A stretch of DNA of 64,000 nucleotides from Arthrobacter oryzae (GTDB lineage Bacteria > Actinomycetota > Actinomycetes > Actinomycetales > Micrococcaceae). Each line of letters opens with the position of its first letter. The stretch's first letter is position 1. Below are positions 1 to 6,889 of this stretch, one piece after another. The stretch is from contig NZ_RBIR01000002.1 in assembly GCF_003634095.1 (NCBI RefSeq), positions 620,001 through 684,000 on the forward strand. Direction: 5' to 3'. A program made the position numbers and the translations under genes. The notes under the pieces were generated by a model. That model searched no databases. It saw only the letters and a program-made list of their open reading frames with translations, and was not told where the DNA came from.

Positions 1-159
1 CGGGCCCACGAATCCGTGGACGAGCACGAGGCCCTGCTGCAGCTCATCGAAGCCGGGGCCGGCGCCGACACCATCGAAAAGGCCGCCCGCCTCCACCGCT
101 CCGCCACCTTGGACGCGTACCTTGCCCAAAGCAACGCGGGGTCACTTAGCGCCCATTAA
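1..159 (+). CDS. 3' end of a probable GntR/FCD-family transcriptional regulator (5' end outside window)
   Basis: The first 52 codons of the window are open in frame 1 and end in TAA. The peptide (HEALLQLIEAGAG..., then RLHRSATLDAYLA) is amphipathic and resembles the last helices of the FCD ligand-binding domain of GntR regulators, where a His-rich helix packs near the effector. No DNA-binding part is visible, so the family call is an inference helped by the position directly upstream of the hpa operon, where such a repressor is common. The last nine codons (SNAGSLSAH and stop) are encoded by the left half of a long palindrome (131-195), so the natural C-terminus appears to have been replaced or extended by that element. 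Confidence 0.5.
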   Translation, partial: RAHESVDEHEALLQLIEAGAGADTIEKAARLHRSATLDAYLAQSNAGSLSAH

Positions 160-195
160 GGCCCCCAACATGGGCCGTAAGTGACCCCGCGTTGC
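131..195. repeat. 65-bp palindromic element, copy 1
   Basis: Perfect 15-bp outer arms (GCAACGCGGGGTCAC at 131-145 and its complement at 181-195) continue inward as an imperfect stem with GCCCAT/ATGGGC. The loop region is CCCCCAACATGGGC-like. A second copy with the same arms and loop lies at 9665-9727. It sits between the GntR-like gene and hpaE and could end transcription of the first gene. Confidence 0.85.
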
Positions 196-217
196 AATAT
201 CTGTTAGGAAGACAACA

Positions 218-1750
218 ATGACGTTTACTGCCTCGGCTACCGCCACCCACTACGTTCCGCAGGACCTGCCCACCCGGATCCAGCACTACATCAACGGCAA
301 ATTCGTTGATTCGGTGGGCGGCAAAACCTTCGACGTCCTCGACCCGGTGTCCAACACCAACTACGCCACCGCGGCCGCCGGGCAGAAGGAGGACATCGAC
401 CTCGCCGTCGCCGCCGCCCGCGAAGCCTTCACCAACGGCCCGTGGCCGAAGATGAAGCCGCGGGAGCGTGCCCGCATCCTGAACAAGATCGCCGACGCCG
501 TCGAGGCCCAGGAGGCCCGGCTCGCCGAACTCGAAACCTTCGACACCGGCCTGCCGATCACCCAGGCCAAGGGCCAGGCGCTGCGCGCGGCCGAGAACTT
601 CCGCTTCTTCGCGGACCTGATCGTGGCCCAGTTCGATGACGCCATGAAGGTCCCCGGCGCCCAGATCAACTACGTCAACCGCAAACCGATCGGCGTCGCG
701 GGCCTGATCACGCCGTGGAACACCCCGTTCATGCTCGAATCCTGGAAGCTCGCCCCGGCCCTGGCCACCGGCAACACCGTGGTCCTCAAGCCGGCCGAGT
801 TCACCCCGCTCTCCGCCTCGCTCTGGGCGCAGATCTTCAAGGACGCAGGCCTCCCCGACGGCGTCTTCAACCTCGTCAACGGCCTCGGCGAGGAAGCTGG
901 CGACGCGCTGGTCAAGCACCCGGACGTCCCGCTGATTTCCTTCACCGGTGAGACCACCACGGGCCAGACAATCTTCCGCAACGCCGCGGCCAACCTCAAG
1001 GGCCTGTCCATGGAGCTCGGCGGCAAGTCACCGTGCGTCGTGTTCGCGGACGCCGACTTGGACGCCGCGATCGATTCGGCACTGTTCGGCGTCTTCTCCC
1101 TCAACGGCGAGCGCTGCACCGCCGGCTCCCGCATCCTGGTGGAGCGCGCGGTGTACGAGGAGTTTTGCGAGAAGTACGCGGCCCGGGCCAAGAACATCGT
1201 GGTCGGCGATCCGCACGATCCCAAGACCGAGGTCGGCGCCCTGGTCCACCCGGAGCATTACGCCAAGGTGGCCTCCTACGTCGAGATCGGCAAGTCCGAG
1301 GGCCGGCTGCTTGCCGGCGGCGGCCGGCCAGAGCACCTGCCCGCAGGCAACTACATCGCGCCCACCGTGTTCGCCGACGTCGCCCCGGACGCACGGATCT
1401 TCCAGGAGGAGATCTTCGGCCCCGTCGTCGCCATCACCCCGTTCGAGACCGACGCCGAGGCCCTCGCCCTGGCGAACAACACCAAATACGGGCTCGCGGC
1501 GTATATCTGGACCCAGAACCTGACCCGCGCGCACAACTTCTCCCAGAATGTCGAGGCCGGCATGGTCTGGCTGAACAGCCACAACGTCCGCGACCTTCGC
1601 ACCCCGTTCGGCGGCGTCAAAGCCTCCGGCCTGGGCCATGAGGGCGGCTACCGCTCCATCGACTTCTACACCGACCAGCAGGCCGTCCACATCACCCTCG
1701 GCTCTGTTCATACGCCTAAATTCGGTCACATTGCCAAAACCGGCGCCTGA
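218..1750 (+). CDS. hpaE: 5-carboxymethyl-2-hydroxymuconate semialdehyde dehydrogenase HpaE
   Basis: NAD-dependent aldehyde dehydrogenase of 510 residues that oxidises CHMS, the ring-cleavage product of homoprotocatechuate, to 5-carboxymethyl-2-hydroxymuconate. The aldehyde dehydrogenase fold is complete: cofactor-loop motif TPWNTPF, general-base Glu266 in MELGGKSP and catalytic Cys300 in NGERCTAGS, followed by the EEIFGPV motif. The ATG at 218 follows AGGAAG with 8-nt spacing. It is the first gene of the hpaE-hpaD-hpaH-hpaI cluster; the gap to hpaD is 46 bp. HpaE is chosen over generic ALDH because of the flanking pathway genes. Confidence 0.93.
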   Translation: MTFTASATATHYVPQDLPTRIQHYINGKFVDSVGGKTFDVLDPVSNTNYATAAAGQKEDIDLAVAAAREAFTNGPWPKMKPRERARILNKIADAVEAQEARLAELETFDTGLPITQAKGQALRAAENFRFFADLIVAQFDDAMKVPGAQINYVNRKPIGVAGLITPWNTPFMLESWKLAPALATGNTVVLKPAEFTPLSASLWAQIFKDAGLPDGVFNLVNGLGEEAGDALVKHPDVPLISFTGETTTGQTIFRNAAANLKGLSMELGGKSPCVVFADADLDAAIDSALFGVFSLNGERCTAGSRILVERAVYEEFCEKYAARAKNIVVGDPHDPKTEVGALVHPEHYAKVASYVEIGKSEGRLLAGGGRPEHLPAGNYIAPTVFADVAPDARIFQEEIFGPVVAITPFETDAEALALANNTKYGLAAYIWTQNLTRAHNFSQNVEAGMVWLNSHNVRDLRTPFGGVKASGLGHEGGYRSIDFYTDQQAVHITLGSVHTPKFGHIAKTGA

Positions 1751-1796
1751 AATTCACCACAGCCAACCGGAACCCTTTCAAAGAAGAGAGCACACC

Positions 1797-2885
1797 ATGA
1801 CCAACTTCATCCCCACACCCTCCGTTCCGGCGCCGGACATCGTCCGCTGCGCCTACATGGAAATCGTGGTCACCGACCTCGCCAAATCCCGCGAGTTCTA
1901 CGTGGACCTGCTGGGCCTGCACGTCACCGAGGAAGACGAGAACACCATCTACCTGCGCTCCCTCGAGGAGTTCATCCACCACAACCTGGTGCTCCGCAAG
2001 GGACCCATCGCCGCCGTCGCAGCCTTCGCCTACCGGGTGAAATCCCCCGCCGAGGTGGACGCCGCCGAGGCCTATTACAAGGAACTCGGCTGCCGCACCG
2101 AGCGCCGCAAGGACGGCTTCACCAAGGGCATCGGCGACGCCGTCCGGGTGGAGGATCCGCTGGGCTTCCCCTACGAGTTCTTCTACGAGACCGAACACGT
2201 CGAGCGCCTCACCCAGCGCTATGACCTCTACTCCGCCGGCGAGCTGGTCCGGCTGGACCACTTCAACCAGGTCACCCCAGACGTTCCGCGCGGCCGCAAA
2301 TACCTGGAGGATCTCGGCTTCCGGGTCTCCGAAGACATCCAGGATTCCGACGGCGTCACCTACGCGGTCTGGATGCACCGCAAGCAGACGGTCCACGACA
2401 CTGCCCTGACCGGCGGCAACGGGCCGCGCATGCACCACGTCGCGTTTGCCACGCACGAAAAGCACAACATCATCCAGATCTGCGACAAGATGGGCGCCCT
2501 GCGCATCAGCGACCGGATCGAACGCGGCCCCGGCAGGCACGGGGTGTCCAACGCCTTCTACCTCTACATCCTGGACCCGGACGGCCACCGCATTGAGATC
2601 TACACCCAGGACTACTACACCGGCGATCCTGACAACCCCGTGGTGACCTGGGACGTCCACGACAACCAGCGCCGGGACTGGTGGGGCAACCCCGTGGTCC
2701 CGTCCTGGTACACCGAGGCGTCCCTGGTCCTGGACCTGGACGGCAACCCGCAGCCCGTCGTCGTCCGCGAGGAGCGAAGCGAGATGGCCGTGACGGTGGG
2801 TGCCGACGGCTTCTCCTACACGCGCAAGGACGAGGACGGCTCCGCCGGGGAGAAAACGGGCTTCAAGCTCGGGGCGCAGGTCTAG
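1797..2885 (+). CDS. hpaD: 3,4-dihydroxyphenylacetate (homoprotocatechuate) 2,3-dioxygenase
   Basis: Type I extradiol dioxygenase of the vicinal-oxygen-chelate superfamily, 362 residues, that opens the ring of homoprotocatechuate to give CHMS. From this start the metal ligands fall at His155, His214 and Glu267, and the second-sphere residues Asn157, His200 and Tyr257 are present, numbering identical to that known for the Brevibacterium fuscum (Fe) and Arthrobacter globiformis MndD (Mn) enzymes. The sequence appears very close to those proteins, so metal choice (Fe or Mn) cannot be told from ligands. The ATG is preceded by AAGAAGAG. It leaves 1 bp before hpaH, suggesting coupled translation. 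Confidence 0.96.
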   Translation: MTNFIPTPSVPAPDIVRCAYMEIVVTDLAKSREFYVDLLGLHVTEEDENTIYLRSLEEFIHHNLVLRKGPIAAVAAFAYRVKSPAEVDAAEAYYKELGCRTERRKDGFTKGIGDAVRVEDPLGFPYEFFYETEHVERLTQRYDLYSAGELVRLDHFNQVTPDVPRGRKYLEDLGFRVSEDIQDSDGVTYAVWMHRKQTVHDTALTGGNGPRMHHVAFATHEKHNIIQICDKMGALRISDRIERGPGRHGVSNAFYLYILDPDGHRIEIYTQDYYTGDPDNPVVTWDVHDNQRRDWWGNPVVPSWYTEASLVLDLDGNPQPVVVREERSEMAVTVGADGFSYTRKDEDGSAGEKTGFKLGAQV

Positions 2886-2886
2886 C

Positions 2887-3672
2887 GTGCTGGATGCCAA
2901 GACGATCGAGGCCATCGCCGACGAACTGTTGGAGGCCGGACGCAGCCGCACCCCGGTCCCCCGGCTGACGGCCCGCTACCCGGACATGACGGTCGAGGAC
3001 TCCTACGCGGTCCAGCAGCTGTGGCGGCGGCGCAACGAGGACGCAGGCCGAAGGCTCGTAGGCCGCAAGATCGGCCTCACGTCCAGGGCGATGCAGGCTG
3101 CCACCGGCATCACCGAACCGGACTACGGGGCCATCTTCGATGACATGGTCCTGGAAACCGGCTGCTCGGTCCAGTGGGACCGCTACACCCACCCCCGGGT
3201 GGAAGTGGAACTGGCGTTCGTGCTGAAGCAGGACCTCGCCGGCCCCGGCTGCACCATCTTCGATGTCCTGAACGCCACCGATTACGTGGTCCCGGCCCTG
3301 GAGATCCTGGACTCGCGGATCGAGATGGAAGGCCGCACCATTGTGGACACCATCGCCGACAACGCCGCGATGGGCGCCATGGTGGTGGGCGGCCGGCCGG
3401 TGAAGCCCGACGCCGTCGACCTCCGCTGGATTTCCGCCATCCTCTACAAAAACCAGACCGTGGAGGAAACCGGCGTCGCCGCCGGGGTCCTGGACCACCC
3501 CGCCAACGGGGTGCACTGGCTGGCCAACAAGATCGCCGCCCACGGCGACGGCATGAAAGCCGGCGACATCATCCTCGCCGGCTCCTTCACCCGGCCGCTC
3601 TGGGTGCACAAGGGCGATACCGTTCATGCCGACTACGGACCCCTGGGAGTTGTCACATGCCGCTTCGAATAG
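2887..3672 (+). CDS. hpaH: 2-oxohept-4-ene-1,7-dioate hydratase
   Basis: Member of the fumarylacetoacetate hydrolase/hydratase-decarboxylase superfamily, 261 residues from a GTG start one base after the hpaD stop. It hydrates 2-oxohept-4-ene-1,7-dioate to the hydroxy-oxo acid that HpaI cleaves. Family features seen are the N-terminal GRKIGLTS region, HPRVEVELAF with metal-binding acidic residues, and the central PALEILDSR segment. The 3' end overlaps hpaI by 16 bp. The related MhpD/DmpE hydratases share the fold, but the hpa context decides the substrate. Confidence 0.9.
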   Translation: MLDAKTIEAIADELLEAGRSRTPVPRLTARYPDMTVEDSYAVQQLWRRRNEDAGRRLVGRKIGLTSRAMQAATGITEPDYGAIFDDMVLETGCSVQWDRYTHPRVEVELAFVLKQDLAGPGCTIFDVLNATDYVVPALEILDSRIEMEGRTIVDTIADNAAMGAMVVGGRPVKPDAVDLRWISAILYKNQTVEETGVAAGVLDHPANGVHWLANKIAAHGDGMKAGDIILAGSFTRPLWVHKGDTVHADYGPLGVVTCRFE

Positions 3673-4478
3673 AGCCCGACGCCACGTTCCGTGACGCACT
3701 CACCGCCTCGGACAGATCCCTGGCCGGGATGTGGGTCTGCTCCGGCAGCCCCCTGATCGCCGAGCTCTGCGCCGGGTCCGGCCTGGACTGGCTGCTGATC
3801 GACGCCGAGCACAGCCCCAACGGGCTGGAATCCATCCTCGCCCAGCTCCAGGCCGTCCGCGGCTACCCGGTTCACCCCGTGGTCCGGCCGCCGGTCAACG
3901 ACACCGTGCTGATCAAGCAGTACCTGGACCTCGGTGTCCAGAACCTGCTGGTGCCCATGGTGGACTCCGCCGCCGAGGCCGAAGCTGCGGTGGCCGCGAC
4001 CCGTTATCCGCCGCAGGGGGTCCGGGGCGTGGGCTCGGCCCTTGCCCGGGCCGCGCGCTGGAACCGGATCCCGGACTACCTCGCCCGCGCCAGCGAGACA
4101 ATCAGCGTCACCGTGCAGATCGAATCCGAAGCAGCCGTCGCCGCTGTCGAGGAGATCCTCGCCGTCGACGGCGTGGACGCGATCTTTCTGGGCCCGTCCG
4201 ATCTCGCCGCGTCGATGGGCCTGCTGGGACAGCAGGAACACCCCCGGGTGCGGGGCGCCGTCGAACACTGTCTCGCCGCCGCCCAAGCGGCCGGCAAACC
4301 CGCCGGCGTGAACGCCTTCAACCCGGAAACGGCCCGCGCCTACCTGGCCGCCGGCGCGGCCTTCGTACTGGTCGGCGCCGACGTGGCGCTGCTGGCCCGC
4401 GGCTCCGAGGCCCTCGCCGCCGCCTACATCCCGTCGGGCCCGGCGGTTGCGCCCGCCGGCACCCCCGGCAGCTACTGA
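3657..4478 (+). CDS. hpaI: 4-hydroxy-2-oxoheptane-1,7-dioate aldolase HpaI
   Basis: Class II pyruvate aldolase of the HpcH/HpaI family, 273 residues. It splits 4-hydroxy-2-oxoheptanedioate into pyruvate and succinate semialdehyde, the last step of the branch. Seen in the sequence are the LLIDAEHSP motif with catalytic His52, the substrate-binding Arg77 in VVRPP, the VQIES metal-ligand Glu and the GPSDLAASMG segment carrying the second acidic ligand. The start lies inside hpaH (16-bp overlap). A stable 18-bp stem follows 20 bp after the stop. The tail is Pro/Ala rich and not needed for activity in the family. Confidence 0.92.
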   Translation: MPLRIEPDATFRDALTASDRSLAGMWVCSGSPLIAELCAGSGLDWLLIDAEHSPNGLESILAQLQAVRGYPVHPVVRPPVNDTVLIKQYLDLGVQNLLVPMVDSAAEAEAAVAATRYPPQGVRGVGSALARAARWNRIPDYLARASETISVTVQIESEAAVAAVEEILAVDGVDAIFLGPSDLAASMGLLGQQEHPRVRGAVEHCLAAAQAAGKPAGVNAFNPETARAYLAAGAAFVLVGADVALLARGSEALAAAYIPSGPAVAPAGTPGSY

Positions 4479-4498
4479 CGGTCCTCCGCGTTAACCGC

Positions 4499-4537
4499 GA
4501 CGGCGGCAGCCACCTCGTGGAGGTGACTGCCGCCGTC
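4499..4537. terminator. Hairpin terminator after hpaI
   Basis: Arms of 18 bp (4499-4516 and 4520-4537) with one mismatch around a GTG loop. There is no U-run, as is common for actinobacterial terminators. It separates hpaI from the convergent permease gene. Confidence 0.7.
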
Positions 4538-4561
4538 GTCGTGGTGCAGGACGTCACTGTG

Positions 4562-4606
4562 TAGATCGACGCAGTGCAGATCGATACAGTGCAGATCGAC
4601 GCAGTG
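4562..4606. repeat. Three tandem 15-bp repeats between convergent genes
   Basis: Three consecutive units of the form (C/T)AGATCGA(C/T)(G/A)CAGTG at 4562-4576, 4577-4591 and 4592-4606. They fill the space between the hpaI hairpin and the stop of the convergent permease gene. No coding role is apparent. Confidence 0.8.
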
Positions 4607-4620
4607 CGCGCCCCGGGCTC

Positions 4621-6078
4621 CTAGCTGAAGAGCTCGCTCTTGGGCCCGTTGTTCTTGACCTTCTGCCAGCCCAGCCACAGCATCAGGGCGAAGAACGGAA
4701 CGGTGGCCAGCGTCCACAGGCCCAGCTGGAAGACTTCACCGGTCTTGCTGGTCATGGTGTCGAACCCGATCAGCACGGTGATCGCCAGCAGCGCGGCGAG
4801 GCCGGCCCAGCTGGTCCAGGGTGAGCCCGGCATGGGGAGGCTGGAGACGCGTCCCTTCTGGTGGCGCAGCGCGATCTGGCTGGCGAAAATGGCGCCCCAC
4901 GTGAAGATCACGCCGATCGAGGCGGTGTTCAGCGCGAGGTCGAAGGCGTGCGAGCCGCCGAGCCAGATGTTCAGGAGGATGCCCACGAGGTAGAACGCGG
5001 CGATGGCCAGGATGGCCGCGTACGGCACGTGGCGCTTGGACATCTTGGTGAGCCACTGCGGGGCATGCCCGTTGTTGGCCATGGTGCGGAAGACCCGGCC
5101 GATCGAGTACAGGCCCGAGTTGCAGGAGGACAGCGCGGCGGTGATGACGATCATGTTCATGACGTCGCCCACCCAGCCGAGGCCCATCTGGCCGAAGACG
5201 GTGACGAACGGGGAGACGCCGGCCTTGTACTGGTCGGAGGGCAGCAGCATGGCCAGCAGCAGCACGGAACCGACGTAGAACACCACGATGCGCAGCACGA
5301 CGGCGCGGATCGCCTTGGGCACTTCGCGCTTGGCGTTTTCCATCTCGCCGGCGGTGATGCCGACGAGTTCGATGCCGTTGTAGGCGAAGATCACGGCATT
5401 GAGGACGAGAACCATGACGAGGGCGCCCTTGGGGAACATCCCGCCGTCGTCGGCAAAGAGGTTGGCCACCGAGGCGTGGCCCCCGCCCACCTTGGCGTTG
5501 GTGACCACCATGAAGGTGCCGACGGCCAGGAAGATCAGGATGGCGCCGACCTTGAGGCAGGAGGCCCAGAATTCAAACTCGCCGAACGCCTTGACGCTGA
5601 ACAGGTTGACGGCGACCAGCAGCGCGAGGGCGGCAATCGCGGAGGCTTCCACGGGCACGTTGGGGAAGAAGAACTGGAAGTACAGGCCGATCGCGATCAG
5701 TTCCGCAATGCCGGTCATGCCCCAGTTGATGAAGTACATCCAGCCGGAGATGAAGGCGCCCTTCCTGCCGAACATTTCACCGGCGTAGCTGACGAAGGAG
5801 CCCGAGGTCTGGCGATACATGATGAGCTCGCCCAGCGCCCGCATCAGCAGGTAGGCGATCACGCCGGCAATCGCATAGGAGAAGATCAGCGCGGGGCCGG
5901 TGGAGGCCAGCCGTCCGCCGGCTCCCATGAACAGGCCGACGCCGATCGCGCCGCCCATCGAGATCATGGTGACGTGGCGGCCGCTGAGGGTCTTCTTGTA
6001 GCCCTCGGCGCTGAGAGTCGAGTCGACGGCGGGTTGCGCCGGCGCGCTCTTAAGTTCGGTGGAAGTACTTTGTGGCAC
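4621..6078 (-). CDS. Amino acid permease of the APC superfamily (AnsP/GabP-like)
   Basis: A 485-residue membrane transporter with about 12 hydrophobic helices. The N-terminal consensus GAIGVGLFMGAG and the ELIMYRQTSGSF, FAYNGIELVGITAGE and AALSSCNSGLYS segments are typical of the amino acid transporter (AAT) family, closest in character to asparagine or aromatic permeases. I prefer the GTG at 6078 because AAGGA stands 6 nt before it; a TTG at 6138 would add 20 residues. It faces the hpa operon tail to tail, so it is not part of it. Substrate cannot be assigned from sequence alone. Confidence 0.85.
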   Translation of the reverse strand: MPQSTSTELKSAPAQPAVDSTLSAEGYKKTLSGRHVTMISMGGAIGVGLFMGAGGRLASTGPALIFSYAIAGVIAYLLMRALGELIMYRQTSGSFVSYAGEMFGRKGAFISGWMYFINWGMTGIAELIAIGLYFQFFFPNVPVEASAIAALALLVAVNLFSVKAFGEFEFWASCLKVGAILIFLAVGTFMVVTNAKVGGGHASVANLFADDGGMFPKGALVMVLVLNAVIFAYNGIELVGITAGEMENAKREVPKAIRAVVLRIVVFYVGSVLLLAMLLPSDQYKAGVSPFVTVFGQMGLGWVGDVMNMIVITAALSSCNSGLYSIGRVFRTMANNGHAPQWLTKMSKRHVPYAAILAIAAFYLVGILLNIWLGGSHAFDLALNTASIGVIFTWGAIFASQIALRHQKGRVSSLPMPGSPWTSWAGLAALLAITVLIGFDTMTSKTGEVFQLGLWTLATVPFFALMLWLGWQKVKNNGPKSELFS

Positions 6079-6418
6079 AACAGTTCCTTGTAGGTCGGGG
6101 ATCGGCCGGGGCTGAACCGTGGATTCAGGCACACGCAATTCGGAGTTAGCCCGCTGCGGGGCAACAATGTGTACCGAATCTCACAAAGGGTCGAAGCTTC
6201 GCGCGGCTCGTCCATAGTACTAGCTATCCGGCGCGTACCGTGACGCGGGCAACACCGGAGACCGCCCCGGACCCGCCACAGCACCGGTCATTTCACACAA
6301 AAGCGCTGGTCAGGCCGCTGCTTCCATTATTCTGAGCACACTGGCGGGGATCTTCCTGCCGGTGCGCCTGCAACATCACTGCAGGCCATGGCGGGAACGC
6401 CGTGAGTCAGGGGGGACT
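6079..6418. other. Divergent intergenic region, no gene seen
   Basis: About 340 bp between the permease (minus) and the lipoprotein (plus). It must carry both promoters. A TATTCT-like hexamer near 6330 is a weak -10 candidate for the plus strand. No conserved RNA or palindrome was recognised. Confidence 0.4.
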
Positions 6419-6889
6419 ATGAAACAGAGAGCGCTACTGCCTGCAGTGCTGCTTCTCGCACTAGCTGGGTGCTCGAGCGGCGGTTCCGGCCCGGCCGGGC
6501 CAAGCGAAAGCCGCACCGCAACGGCGCCGGGGATGCCGGCGTCGACATCACAAACACCAACATCAGGATCTCCGGCGCCGGGTACCTCCGCGCCCGCCGA
6601 TGTTTCCACTTCGCTGAACGCGCCCGACGCATTGCGCCAGCACGCCTGCACCGCAACAGCCGACGGGTCGTGGTCCTTCACTGGGACCCTCGTCAACAAC
6701 ACGGCCAAGAACAAAGTGTTCACCGTGGCCATCGCGGTCACCGCCGGCCCCGCCATGGCAGGGCACACGCTCATCACCAAGGTAGTTCCAGCCGGCCAGT
6801 CGGCCGACATCGCCGCGGCGAACTTCGCCAAGACCAAGGACAGCGCCGGAACCTGCACGCCGGTCGTCTCCGTAGAGGATGCCCCATGA
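6419..6889 (+). CDS. Small secreted lipoprotein of unknown function
   Basis: A 156-residue protein with a lipoprotein signal peptide (MKQRALLPAVLLLALAGCSS, lipobox LAGC) and a Ser/Pro/Thr-rich tether. The roughly 80-residue C-terminal domain has the pattern SWSFTGTLVNN...VPAGQSADI, resembling FxLYD-like beta domains. The ATG at 6419 follows GGGGGAC; an earlier in-frame start would spoil the signal peptide. Its stop overlaps the start of the next gene in an ATGA arrangement, so both are probably made together and act at the cell surface. Confidence 0.75.
   Translation: MKQRALLPAVLLLALAGCSSGGSGPAGPSESRTATAPGMPASTSQTPTSGSPAPGTSAPADVSTSLNAPDALRQHACTATADGSWSFTGTLVNNTAKNKVFTVAIAVTAGPAMAGHTLITKVVPAGQSADIAAANFAKTKDSAGTCTPVVSVEDAP

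Noticed and set aside
6150..6190. Rex operator (TGTG...CACA) near the permease promoter
   Set aside because: The half-sites are 10 bp apart, not the 6 expected, and symmetry is poor.
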